DNA of 64,000 bases from Cyanophora paradoxa (Eukaryota; Glaucocystophyceae; Cyanophorales; Cyanophoraceae): positions 682,001 through 746,000 of the forward strand of contig QPMI01000005.1 in assembly GCA_004431415.1 (NCBI GenBank), read 5' to 3'. The stretch's first letter is position 1. Every line of letters starts with the position of its first letter. This document shows, one piece after another, positions 1 through 10,500 of this stretch. A program made the translations under genes and the position numbers. The notes beneath the pieces are model-generated. The model was not told the origin of the DNA. It was given only the letters and a program-made list of their open reading frames with translations, and ran no database searches.

Positions 1-2384
1 GCACGGGCGCGAGAGCTCGAGCCGCTCGAGCCGCCGGCTGCCCGCCGCCAGCGACTCCACCAGCGCGTCCCCCGCCTGCGAACGAAGGTTAGGCTCAGAG
101 TGAAATTCTTAGAGATTCTAGCTTAGACGTTCTTCTTTGTGAGATTCTTTGACGTTCTAGCTTAGATCTTACGATTCTAAGAGCGTTCTAGCTTATAAGT
201 TGATTTTAAGATTATGGATACTTAGGATCGGGGCGGGCCTGGTCGACGCGGAAGAGTTTGGCGACGCGCAGGCGCGGCATGCGGCGCGGGTCCAGCGCCG
301 TCCCTGCCCCCCCGTCAGGCCCCGGGGGGTACGGGGTACAGGGCCGGGAGGGGGGTACGGGCGCACCGAGGTCGCCGAGGGCGCCGCTCGCGTTGAGGAG
401 CTCGAGGGCGAGGGGCGGGCCCGGCGGGGCGGGCGGCGGCCAGGCGGGGGCCGGCGAGGGCCCCACGCGGCGGAAGGCGAGCGAGAGGGACCGCAGCCGC
501 GGGCAAGAGGCGAGGAGGGCCCGCAGCGCCGGCGCCAGGTCCGCAGAGGCCGCCGCCGGCGCCGACGGGTCGCCGAAGGGGTCGGCCGGGCCGAAGGGGC
601 CGAAGGGCGGCCCGCCGGTGACGCCGGGCGGCAGGCGGCACGCGTAGCGGTCGAGGGTCAGCTCCTCGAGCCGCGGGCAGCACGCCGCCACCGCCGCCAC
701 CGCCCCGGCCCCCGCCCCGGGGCACTGCGATCAGGCGAAGCGCGTGGTCGGGAGGGTACGGGCGGAGGCGCGGAAGGGGTACGCGCGCACGTCGGTGAGG
801 TCGAGGCGGGTGAGGTTCGGGAGCCGCGCGGCCGCCGCAGCGACGAACGCGTCCGTCGCCCACGGGCACTGCGGCGGGTGGGGGGTACGGTGTTCGACGA
901 TCGGGGGACGGGAGAAGCGGGGCGGGGTACGCACGTCCTCGAGGGCGAGGGACTGGAGCGTCGGGGGCAGCGCGGCGGCGGCGGCGGCCTCGGCGCCCGG
1001 CGGGGCGGCCTCGGCGAAGGGCGCCGGGCACGAGGAGAGGTCGAGGGAGCGCAGCGGGGCCGGCGGGCCGCGAGGGCGGCGACGGCGCCGGCCGCGTCGA
1101 GCCGCCGGTTGAGCCCCGCGTCCAGCAGCGCGAGCCGCGGGCACCGCCCCAGCAGCGCCGCCAGCCCCGCGCCCCGCAGCAGCCCGCACCGCCGCGCGTG
1201 CAGCTCCCGCAGCGCGTACCCCCCCTCCGCGGGCGTACCCCAGTCCAGGCCCGCGTCCGTCACGTCCGTCCCGGATACGTTCAGCACCTGCGGGGGTACC
1301 GGGTCGGGAAGGAGGGGGTACGTGGTGCGGGGGGTACGGGACCTGGAGGAGGGGTAGGCCCGAGCCGATGGCGCGGACGGCTTCGTCCGAGATGCGGCAG
1401 TACGACACATGCAGCGCCGTCAGCGACGGCGCCAGCGCCGGGATCCGCGCCAGGTCCTGGGGGTACCGGATCAGGGGCCAGGATGGGCGCGGCGGGGGCC
1501 GGCGGGGCGCACGGCGGGGTCGAGCCCGCGGCAGCCCGAGAGGACGAGGAGGGAGAGGCGCGGGCAGGCGGCGACCGCCTCCAGCCCCGGCCGCGTCAGC
1601 CACCCGCACCTGAAGAGCCTGCGGGGGCGGCTGGTCGGGAGGAGGAGAGAGGCGAGAGATTGGGGGAGAGGGGGTACGGGCGGACCGCAGCTCGAGCAGC
1701 CCGGCGCAGCAGCTGCGGGGCCGGCGTGAGCGGGGCGAAGGTGGGAGGGGCGGGCGGGGCGCGCACCGCTGGAGCATGTGCCCCAGGTCCTCGTCCATGA
1801 TGCAGCGTACCCCTCCAAGGTTGAGGGCGCAGAGCGGGGGCCCCCGGTCCGCCACTGCCCGCAGCCCGAGCCCTGTCACCTCCTTGCTCCTGGGCGGGCG
1901 TTGGGGGCGGGCCGGCGGGAGGGCGCTCGCGGCGGAGCGGAAGGGCGGACCAGAAGAGGTTCAGGCGCCGCAGCCGCGGGCCGCAGAGCGCCGCGAGGGA
2001 GCATACGTCATCGTCGGTCGCCTCCGCCCACTTCAAATTGACGGAGCGCAGCTCCTGCGGCCCAGCCGGGCCCAGCTCCCGCAGCGCCGCGAGGAACGGG
2101 CCGACGAGGTGCGGGCACTTGCCGAGGCACACGTCCGCCACGCGCGAGTAGGGCCCCGCGAGCGCGCGCTCCAGCTGCCGCTGGATCTCGACCGCCTGCA
2201 GCCCGCGGAAGTGGTAGGGCTTGAACGCGAGCGACGCCAATCGCGGGTCGGAGTAGGCGGTCTGCTTCCACGCGCGGCAGACGCCCGCCGCCCGCAGTAG
2301 CTGCGGCACCTCGAGCGACTGGAACACGAGGTGCAGCACGTCGCCCGGCAGCTCCGCTGCGTCGTGCCCACCCGCGGCATCCAT
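1..2384 (-). CDS. F-box / leucine-rich-repeat (FBXL-type) protein, 3' end beyond left edge
   Basis: Probable substrate receptor of an SCF ubiquitin ligase. Translation from the ATG at 2384 gives an F-box within the first 40 residues (ELPGDVLHLVFQSLEV, then VCRAWKQ), followed by cysteine-containing LRRs such as VTGLGLRAVADR and LVLSGCRGLD. The exons I can join in frame are 1951-2384, 1767-1889, 1686-1712 (27 nt), 1513-1618, 1343-1456, 935-1287, 791-868, 367-724, 248-303 and <1-75. Introns are 50-130 bp with GTGCGC/GTCCGC donors and CCCGCAG acceptors. Reading frame shifts by one base near 1063 inside the exon 935-1287, so the copy may be a pseudogene or hold a sequencing error. An alternative end for the 248-303 exon is read-through to a stop at 212. 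The gene is divergent from the LRR gene starting at 2797. F-box/LRR identity is confident; the substrate is unknown. Confidence 0.82.
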
Positions 2385-2392
2385 GCCGCGCG

Positions 2393-2510
2393 CTCGCAGT
2401 CGGCCCTTCGGAGGCCGGGAGAGAGCGACGCGAGTTCTGCTGCAGCTGCCGCTCGCAGTCGGCTCTGCGAAGGCCGGCAGAGAGCTCGAGCGAGTTCTGA
2501 CGTGAGACAG
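2393..2510. repeat. 59-bp direct repeat, two copies, in the shared 5' region
   Basis: Two imperfect tandem copies (2393-2451 and 2452-2510), each beginning CTCGCAGTCGG and containing GCGAGTTCTG, lie just upstream of the minus-strand F-box ATG. A partial third match (GTTCTGCTGCAGCTGCCG) follows near 2553. They sit in the 412-bp interval between two divergent start codons, so they may be part of the 5' UTR or of a shared promoter. Confidence 0.6.
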
Positions 2511-2796
2511 CGACGGAGGCTGCAGCGCGGCCACCGCTCCCCCTCCGCCGCGGTTCTGCTGCAGCTGCCGATCGCGCTGCCGATCACGCCTGGTTCTTCC
2601 TGTCGCCTTGCGAGCTGCGCGTCTCGGCCACACACGTACCCCGGCGATTGGCTTCTTCGTTCGGGGACTCGATAGAAGCGCGGTAACTGGAGTGTCCGGC
2701 TTCATGCGCTAGCGAAAAGCGCGCTACAGACGTAGCGTACGCGCACCCTTCGCGTAGCCGAACGCCTCGAGCGCCCGCGGATACGCGTCGGCGCGC

Positions 2797-4347
2797 ATGG
2801 GCATCGACGAGCTGCCCGCACCGCTCCTGGCCCGCGTCCTTCGCCTCGCGGCCCGCCGCGGCTTCCCGCGGCCCGCTCCGGGTCGCCCCAAGGCGTTCGC
2901 CCCGTGGGACGAGCCCGTCGCCACCGCCGCGGAGGAGGAGGAGGCGGCCGCGGCGGGGATCGACGTGGACCTGCGGCGGCTCGCGCGGCTGCGGGCGGTC
3001 TGCCGGTCCTTCGCCGCGGCCCTGGAGCTCGAGCCAGACGCGTGCGCCTTCCTGAGCGTCAGCTTCGCGACGGACGCGTGTGCCACGGCGCTGGAGCGGC
3101 TTCCGGCGGCGTGCGCGGCGGCCGTGCGCGGCGTCGCGCTGGTCGACTCGCGCCTCAGCGCCGCCGGCGTCGCGCGGCTCGCGGCGGCGCTGTCGAAGGC
3201 GCGCGTCGAGCGCCTCGAGGTGCGCGTGTCGCCGCTGGCGGACGCGGAGGAGGCGGCCGCCGCGCTCGTCGGCGCGCTCGGGAGCCCCGGGCTGCGCGCC
3301 AGCCTCCGCCGGCTCGTCTTCGTCTCGCCGGCGCCCGTGGAGGCGGCCGGCCGGCTCCTAGCCGGCGTCGCGCGGCTCGACCGGCTCGAGTCTCTGGCGC
3401 TGGGCGGCGCGCCCGTCGGCTCTTCCGCCCTCGCCGCCCTCGCGCAGCTCCCCGTGACCGGGGAATCCCTTTCGGAGCTCGACGTCGACGTACCCCTCCG
3501 CTTCGGGGAAGGCCCCGGCCCCGCCCTCGCCGCCGCCGCCCGCCTCCCATCCCTCCGCCGCCTCTGCCTCCGCTTCGGCGACGCAAAGGTCGGCTTCCCC
3601 CCTCCCCCCCCCCCCTCCCCCAAATCCTTCCCTGCCGGAGTCGAACCCGCGCGCAGGCGGCGTCCGAGGCCGACGCGGCGCCGCTGGCGGCGCTGTCGGA
3701 GCTCCGGTCCCTTCGCCTCGGGGGCCCCGTCCTCTCCTCCCTCGCGTTCCTTCCGGCCCTGCCCCGCCTCGAGGACGCCGCCCTGTCCGTCTCCGCCGGC
3801 GCCGACGCCGCGCCCCTCCGCCGCGCCGCCCGCCTCCGCTCCCTCTCCCTCGTCCGCGTCGCCGTCGGGAGCGCCCCCTCCCGCAGCCTCGCCTCCGCCC
3901 TCTCCTCCCTCCCCGCCCTCGAGGTGCGCGTGCCCCCTTCCAAACCTCGCGCCGCCCCGCTCAACCTTGTACCCCCAGCGGCTCCACCTGGTCTGCGACT
4001 CGCGTACCCTGGAGGCCCTCGCGGCCGAGCCGGGGCTCTCCTGGCCCCGCCTGTCCCTCCTCTCCCTCCGCCCCTCCTCCGTCTCGGACCCCCTCCCCGC
4101 CCTCCTCCTCCGCCGCCTCGCCTCGGCCGCCCCCTCCCTTCGTTCGCTCCGGCTGGACGGACCGCTGGAGCTGCCGGGCTGCCTGCAGGCGCTGGGGCCC
4201 CTCTCGGACCGCCTGCGCCGCGTGTGCTTCGGGCCGGCAGCGGCCTGGGCTCTCTCCGCCCCCCACAGGGCCCTCGTCTCGAATCTCCTACCCCCGCCCT
4301 CCGCCGAGATCGTCTACGAGAAGGGTGCGCGTGCCGTACCCCCCTAG
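2797..4347 (+). CDS. F-box-like / leucine-rich-repeat protein
   Basis: Three exons join in frame: 2797-3588, 3657-3923 and 3979-4347, giving about 475 residues. The N-terminus (IDELPAPLLARVLRLAARRG, then LARLRAVCRSFAAAL) resembles an F-box whose two halves are separated by a 40-residue acidic/Ala insertion. The rest is leucine-rich with recurring LxxLxxLxL strands (for example LRSLRLGGPVLSSL and LRSLSLVRVAV). Both introns are short: 68 bp with a C-run and 55 bp starting GTGCGC. The start is the first ATG after the divergent promoter region. The last codons (GTGCGCGTGCCGTACCCC) look like an intron donor, so a further 3' exon is possible and the stop at 4345-4347 may be intronic. Probably a relative of the neighbouring minus-strand F-box gene; partner unknown. 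Confidence 0.72.
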   Translation: MGIDELPAPLLARVLRLAARRGFPRPAPGRPKAFAPWDEPVATAAEEEEAAAAGIDVDLRRLARLRAVCRSFAAALELEPDACAFLSVSFATDACATALERLPAACAAAVRGVALVDSRLSAAGVARLAAALSKARVERLEVRVSPLADAEEAAAALVGALGSPGLRASLRRLVFVSPAPVEAAGRLLAGVARLDRLESLALGGAPVGSSALAALAQLPVTGESLSELDVDVPLRFGEGPGPALAAAARLPSLRRLCLRFGDAKVGFPPPPPPSPKSFPAGVEPARRRRPRPTRRRWRRCRSSGPFASGAPSSPPSRSFRPCPASRTPPCPSPPAPTPRPSAAPPASAPSPSSASPSGAPPPAASPPPSPPSPPSRCACPLPNLAPPRSTLYPQRLHLVCDSRTLEALAAEPGLSWPRLSLLSLRPSSVSDPLPALLLRRLASAAPSLRSLRLDGPLELPGCLQALGPLSDRLRRVCFGPAAAWALSAPHRALVSNLLPPPSAEIVYEKGARAVPP

Positions 4348-4551
4348 CGCCGCCCCTACCCCCCTTTCCCCCTTCTCTTTCCCTTCCTGAACTTCGGAAA
4401 TGTTCGCAGAGGAAAGCTGGTCATGATCATATGAGGGAGTAGGCCCAGCTGGCCGCTGGCCATGGGCAACTCGACTCGATCTTGGGAGAGATCATGATCA
4501 CGTGATCGGTTTCATCAATCTAGATCTGCCATCGGGTCTGGTCTGGTCTGG
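4348..4551. other. Intergenic, GATC-palindrome-rich
   Basis: No coding signal is seen. The stretch carries overlapping GATC palindromes (CATGATCATATG near 4422 and GATCATGATCACGTGATC near 4490). Confidence 0.4.
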
Positions 4552-4680
4552 CCATGGGGGGGGAGGGGGGTGGAGGGGGGGAGGGGGGGGAAGGGGGGGG
4601 GCGCCCGTGGGCCGAGGGAGGGGGCCCGGGGAGGGGCGAGGTGGGGTGGGAAGGGGGGGGGAAGAGGGGGGGGGTTCAAC
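4552..4680 (+). repeat. G-rich low-complexity tract
   Basis: About 130 bp made almost entirely of G-runs broken by A, C or T. Several runs of eight or more G occur, so G-quadruplex formation on the plus strand is plausible. It immediately precedes the inverted LRR-exon copy. Confidence 0.7.
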
Positions 4681-4687
4681 CAGACCT

Positions 4688-4772
4688 GGGCAGGGGCGGC
4701 GCTGGACCCGCGCCGCATGCCGCGCCTGCGCGTCGCCAAACTCTTCCGCGTCGACCAGGCCCGCCCCGATCC
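4688..4772 (+). pseudogene. Inverted partial copy of the LRR exon at 248-303
   Basis: This 85-bp stretch matches the reverse complement of about 225-309 with only one or two differences. It includes the exon, its AG acceptor and donor, and the first bases of the following intron. Weaker similarity continues to about 4865 (shared AAGCTAGAACG and GTCTAAGCTAG). No flanking LRR exons are recognisable on this strand, so it looks like a fragment from an inverted duplication rather than part of an intact gene. Confidence 0.7.
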
Positions 4773-4869
4773 AAATCATAATCAATCACAATCTAAAGAT
4801 CCAATTGCAAGCTAGAACGTCAAAGAATTCGAATCTCAGGAATCTCAAGATCGATGTCTAAGCTAGGAT

Positions 4870-5901
4870 CATTAGGAATTGTTAATTTGATTTAAGCCGC
4901 TTCCACTCCGGCGCGCCCGCCGCCAGCGCCCGCCCCGGCCCACCCTGACGCGCCCGACCCCGCAGGACGGCGCGGGGCCGGGAGGTGCTGGGCCTCGAGG
5001 CGGCGGCCCCCGGCATGCAAATTGAATGGGCGGGCGGCTGGCCGCCCCGGCCCGCCCGGCCCGGCCGGGCCGCGGCCCTTGGCGGCGGGACTCCTCCGGC
5101 CCCCCGCGGCTTCCTGGGCCCGGGCTCCGTCCTAGCCCGGTCCATGCGCATGCCAGTGGCCCATGGCGCACCCGTCGGCGAGCCATCATGCAGTGCTGTG
5201 CGGCCTGTGCACGTGCCCGGGTGTGACTGTGCCCCTCACCACCGACCGTCGGACTCGGGCGGACGATTCCCCGCCGGGCCCGGGCCCCGCCGAATCCCCG
5301 GCCCAGGCCTAGGCCGCGGCTGTCGCAGTGCCGAACTTCAGAAATGTGTGCCGAACAGAACTAGTACTAGTCTAGTAGTACCTGCCGCCGCAGTGCCGCG
5401 GCCCGCGGGCCGCGGCTACTAGGCTAGCGCTAGCCTTAACTTGGCCCTTAACCGTTGACCTTAGTAAGCTTACAAGTTACAACTTACAACTTTTTTTTTG
5501 GTGAATTACCGGCCACAGTCTCTAGACACCAGCACTGCGGGGGCTGCCCAGGGGGCATAAAGACAAAAAAGCAAAATAACTAAGACAAGAGCACGAAGAA
5601 AGATAAGACAAAAAGCCAAAATCGACAATAAAAAAGGAAAGACACAGAGCTCGAGACAGATCGATAGCGAGAAGAGACGATAAATCGAGCAGATCTAGGG
5701 ACATGTACAGAGGATAACTGACACGAAGAAGAGCCAGAGCTAGAGTTACAACATGGCATCATTGGCATGGCCAGAATTCAATCTACTAGTAGATCGAATC
5801 TGCTCGATCGCGATCGGACGTTTCGATCCAGCCCGGCCACGCGGATCACGAGATCACTTCAAGAATTATTTAATTCGATTATCGGATATGCCAAGTTTTC
5901 A
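4870..5901. other. Intergenic, no gene recognised
   Basis: The stretch 4900-5420 is GC-rich with runs of CCCGGCC-type words, and 5430-5900 is AT-richer. Open frames here lack domain-like content, so I call no gene. Confidence 0.4.
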
Positions 5902-6000
5902 AGTTTGTTTCTGGATTCAGCAACTGAATCCAGAAACAAACTACTAAACTGCAGCTGAATTTCAGCTGCAGTTTAGTGGTATAAGGTCGTGCTACGACCT
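5902..6000. repeat. Three consecutive perfect inverted repeats
   Basis: Arms 5902-5920 and 5924-5942 are perfect 19-bp complements around a CAA loop. Arms 5943-5959 and 5961-5977 are perfect 17-bp complements around one base. Arms 5984-5990 and 5994-6000 are perfect 7-bp complements around GCT. The first two hairpins abut with no spacer. Another short stem (GTGGGC / GCCCAC) lies at 6101-6114. I could not fold the region into a tRNA. Confidence 0.85.
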
Positions 6001-6239
6001 CCCGGATTCCCGGGTTCGGTTCCTGCTGTTTCCGCTACGTTGTACTTCGAATCCCTGTGATTTCCGATACCGTGACTTGTATCCTCGTTGTGTACTACGA
6101 GTGGGCACGCCCACCGTAGATCTTAAAAAAAAATAATTAGTAATTCGAAATTTTATGTATAATTAATTATAACACGAAATGTTAACTTTCCTAATAGTAA
6201 TAGACGAAATGAATCACGATATTACAACAATCAACTTTC

Positions 6240-6600
6240 AAGTTTCATGACCTGCTGCGGCCGCGGCCCTGGCTGCAATGCGCTGCATGCGGGCAGGCTG
6301 TGACAGCCTGTGAGCCTGCGGCCCACTGCAGCTGCCACAGCCTGCCAGGCCACTGGCCCGGCCCACTGGGCCCCGGGGCCAGCCCGGCTGCCCGCGGCCC
6401 GCCGGCGCCGCCGCCCGGCCCGCGCAGTGCAGTGGCATGCAGTGGCAGTGACTTTACAAGTGGACTGCAGCTCAGACAGCCTGCGCATGCACTGCCATGC
6501 ACTGGCATGCAGTGCCATCGTCGGCAATGACTCGGCATCGTGTGCCATCACTGAGTCGACGTCAGTGAGTCATTGCCAATTTGCCATGCACTGGCAGCTG
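6240..6600. repeat. CTGCA/TGGCA-rich short-word repeats
   Basis: Words such as GCATGCAGTGGCA, CTGCAGCTGCC and CCACTGGC recur in both orientations, making the stretch self-complementary. No coding content is recognisable. Confidence 0.45.
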
Positions 6601-6605
6601 CCAGC

Positions 6606-6871
6606 TACCGTCGGGCACTAAATTACTGCGGCGTTTATTAACGCGGTTTCAAAAATGGCCCTCCTCTTAGCGAAATACCGCGGTACCAAATTAACGCGGG
6701 TTTAAAAATTTGAGGCTTGTATGGGGCAGTAATTTCAAGGGGTACTGTATTGGGCAACTTCTCAGCAGCAAATTACCGCGGCACCAAATTACCGCGTTTT
6801 AACAAACTTTTGGCGCGTTAATTTGGTACCGCGTTAGTTAAGTGCCCGCGGTACTCAAGTGCCCTACGGTA
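6606..6871. mobile_element. MITE-like element with terminal inverted repeats (copy 1)
   Basis: The left end reads TACCGTCGGGCACT and the right end, reverse-complemented, reads TACCGTAGGGCACT; similarity continues inward to about 28 bp with scattered mismatches. Subterminal AAATTACCGCG and GGTACCAAATTA words occur in both orientations. The ends can be read as TA plus CCGT(C/A)GGGCACT, which would fit a TA target duplication. There is no ORF, so it is non-autonomous. A related copy lies at 62003-62308. Confidence 0.7.
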
Positions 6872-6874
6872 GCT

Positions 6875-7527
6875 GCAGCCTGCATGCGCAGCAGCGCAGG
6901 CTGCGCAGCTGCAGCCTGCAGGCTGCAGGCTGCACTCAGTGACTGCCGCTGCAGGCTGCAGCCTGCAGGCTGCAGTGCCCTCAGTGCCCTGCACCGTGCC
7001 GCGGACCGCGGTCCGTGCGGCGTGCGGCGTGCGCATGCCATGATCATGGGCATCACCAGGGCATGATGGCCGATCAATGGCGATCATCGCCGATCGCGAG
7101 TCGGATGACTCGCCGAGTCGGATGACTCGGATCGCGATCCGCGACTCCCCGGCCCGGGACCGCGAGTCGACAATTGACTCGCGAATCGCGATCGATATGC
7201 ACGCAGCTGCCAATGCCTGCCATGTGCATGCAGCTGAGCGTGCGCGCACCGGGTACCGCCGCGCAGTGCGCCGCGCACTGCCGCGCAGTTCCGAAGTTCC
7301 GAAGATCGCAGCTGCGCCGTGCGGTCCTGGCAACCGTCCTGCGCGGCGGAGCGGCAGTGCTCTCCAGCCTCCAGGGCAGGCCTAGCCTCCTAGGCTAGAG
7401 TCCTAGCCTCGAGAGTCCTAGGGACGGCGAGTCGAAGTGCGCACGTGCACGGGGCGCGGGCCCGGGGAGACCGCCGGACCGGACGTACCGTAGTACCGTA
7501 CGCGTAGTACGGTAACCCGCGACCGCC
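6875..7527. other. Intergenic palindrome-rich DNA upstream of the modular secreted gene
   Basis: 6880-6980 consists of CTGCAG/CCTGCAGG words in alternating orientation. 7097-7112 and 7114-7129 are two copies of the self-complementary CGAGTCGGATGACTCG. Just before the ATG at 7528 lie repeated GTACCGTA/TAGTACGGTA words (7486-7514), which may be promoter elements; this is untested. Confidence 0.4.
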
Positions 7528-10500
7528 ATGAGGGGGCCCTGGGGACTTCTCGTCGCCTTCCTGGCTGCAAGCGCGTTTGCGCTATGCCTCGCTGGTAAGC
7601 CATATACATATTTGTGCATGCCTTGATGCTCGCGCTGTACATCAATATCTGCATATGCATAATGCATGTTGATGGATGCATATGTACTGCGGCGCCGCGT
7701 ATGCATATGATTCTGATATCGATCATGAGACGCTTGACCTCCCGACCGATGCAGATCTTCAGATAGTTGTTCCGACCAGCCCCGTGTGCATCACCGGGTC
7801 CACTGCAGACGGCTCCGCGGCCACGAGCAAATGCAGCATCTCCTGGACCTTGCAATTGTGGGGGGGCGGCACCCCCGCCCAAGTCCGCATCTACGTCTGT
7901 CCCGCAGCCGGCGCGCGGGCAGCCTCGAGCATGGATCGCGTCGCGGAGTGCGCGCAGGTGAGCGCGGGCCGGGCGCGCTGGCGCGCGCGCACGCGTCGGT
8001 TTCTCTGTTGTCAAGCTGCTAATTGCAATTGCGACCATCGAACATTGACGTCGACGATCATGCGTATGCCAGGTGGGGGAGACGGCCTCCCAGGCGGACG
8101 GGTCTGCGAGCTTCCTGCGGGTCGCACTCTCCGAGGCCGCGCTCCTCGTGGCCTGCGGAGGCTCCGGCACTCCCCCATTAGAGAACAGCGGCGGGTGCGC
8201 GCGCATCGCTTTAATTCTTCGCTACATGTGCAGGCTTGCTAGCTCTAGGCTAAGCCCATAAACCCTGTCCATGGCCAGGCAATATATAGCCCCAGCACTG
8301 TGGCAAGGCCCTATATAGCTAGCTATAGGCCATTAAGGGCGGCGCCCATTAAACTGCTTTCATTGCGTTTGCAGTGGCTGCGTCGCGGAGTGGTTGGCGG
8401 TCGCGTTTGTCGACCCGAGCCCCGCGGCCGTCTACAATGCTACCCGCCCCCTCGCGCTCGTTCCTGCGTCAGGTCTGTCGGCGCAAAACGAGTCACTGTG
8501 CTCGCACGTAGTCTGAGATTGAGCGCGCGAGCACACGCGCAGGTCTTGGAGCCAGCGGAGCTTTGAACGTGACGGCGAGCAGCTCGGATGTCTGCTTGGT
8601 GGGCGGAGGGCCCTGCCAGGTTCAGTTCACCTACTGGGTCGCGGCGGACTGGGTCCTCGTCTACCTCTGCAGGGGCGACCCCTCTTCGGCCGCGATCGCG
8701 AGCGTCGACGCCTTCAACAACGACGGTTGCCTTCACGTGCGCCTGCGATATCGATCTCGATCGCCTTGAGCTCCAGTTGCGATCGCGAGTTCCACGTTTA
8801 ACTGCCGGCGCCGCGCAGATCGCGACCGTCGACAACACATACGCCCATGCCCCGATGTCCGCGAACGCGTACCTCTCCTCCGCGCAGTACGAAACCCTCT
8901 GCGGCGCTGCGAGCTCCTGCCCGGCTCGCTGGGTAGTCTCCTCGGGGAGCGTCCCTGCGATCGTTGGCACGAGGAGCGTTCAACTCTACTCGCGCACGAG
9001 TGAGTCCGGCCCGGCCCCCGCGATCATGATACCGGTATCATGACGGCGGCCCTCAGCGCTGCTTCTGACGTCGCGGACGGCGGCCTCGTGCACTGCTATG
9101 CCCGCGTCGGGCGACTGGACGGCGACAGAGTCGTGCCCCGTGGCGTGGATAGCCTCACAGTACTACCACTGGAGCGCATACATCTGCGTCTACGTTTGTC
9201 CTCCGACGGTCTCTACATCGGTGAATCAAACGAGCAATGATACTGTGACGATACAGACAGCTGTCTACTCCGGCACCTGCGTCATGGTTCGCTTCAGACC
9301 TTGAAATGAGCTCAGGCAATGCACGGTTATGCACCGAGCTCGAGTAGGCTATGGCTAGATCTAGATCATCTGCATATGCTTTTTTGACGCGGACCCATCG
9401 GCCGCGGGGCGCTCCGTCCAGGTCGGGTGTGTATATCACTATGGTCCGGGAGACTACATGACGGACTTCCGGCCGCCGGCGTCGTCGTACTCGGCCATTT
9501 GTGGCTCGAGCGCGAGGTGCACCTCCATTATATTCCGAAGTTCGGGGGCCAGGATCCTTAACTTTCCTTACTAAAGATCTAGATACCACATTATATGCAT
9601 ATATATATAAAACTATGATATTCTTGCCTCCGGCGGTCGGCATCCTTGCGCTCGTTCTCTACAATGACGCCGCGATAAGCAGCGGCTGCGACGCTCAGTG
9701 GGTCGCGATGAACCAATGGTACACGATTGAATATGATACCCGGCCTTTCCGCTTCCTGCCGCCGCCCCCGGAGCGGCCCATGGCATTCACCCCATGGACG
9801 GCTGCCAACTGCTCAGCTGGCGGCGAGCCCTGCAACGTTGGCTGGACAGGCTACGGGGCGGGCTTTTGCTGCAGCGCAGTGCAGCTCTTCATCTGCCCTG
9901 CCGACGTCGATGCCCTCGCGTCCGGCTCGGCCAGCCCGAATGCGACGGAATCTTGCGTATGGGTGCGTGGCGCGTGCGCCCGCGTGCGGATGCATTTCGG
10001 TAGGCTTATTATCACTGCAATCGGCTCGCAGGTGGCAAGCGGAGGGTACGGATCCTTCTCAGCAGTGCCCACTCTTGCCTCGTACCAGCGGATCTGCGGG
10101 ATGGCGCCCAGGTCCGTCCAGGCATATTGAGAAATCTATGGCTGTTCACTGACGCCGTGGTGCACACGCGCAGCGGCTGCCCCGCGGTCTGGCGCATTGT
10201 CTCCACCACAGATTCCACGAATTTCGCCTCCCAGAACATGACGCTGCTGCCACCACCGCCCATCGCCATCGCCGACTCGAGCACGGCCAACTGCTCGGCG
10301 GGCAGCTACTGCTACTTGTACTGGACGGGGTACGGCGTCAGCCGCGGTAGCGTGGCGGTGTACGTGTGCAGCGCGGCGGTGACGCAGGCGTCCGACGCGG
10401 CGGGGTCTCCCTCGTGCTTCCACGTGCGGGCCTTCGAATTCTAGATCTTTGCAGTCCTCGTTGCAATTGCAGGCGCTCCGCTCTTTTCCTCGGGTCTGAT

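Noticed and set aside
200-1357. Long Arg/Gly-rich plus-strand open frame
   Set aside because: It is antisense to the F-box/LRR gene, whose minus-strand exons show real LRR motifs. High GC suppresses stop codons and creates long shadow frames.
3155-3964. Long minus-strand Arg-rich frame
   Set aside because: Antisense shadow of the plus-strand LRR gene, with no domain content.
5902-5977. CRISPR-like repeats
   Set aside because: The hairpins differ from one another and there are no regularly spaced direct repeats; the window is clearly eukaryotic.
5978-6060. Possible tRNA (GGTTCGGTTCC resembles a T-arm)
   Set aside because: The stem next to TTCGGTT does not pair, and no acceptor stem or anticodon loop can be drawn; the neighbouring hairpin is a simple inverted repeat.
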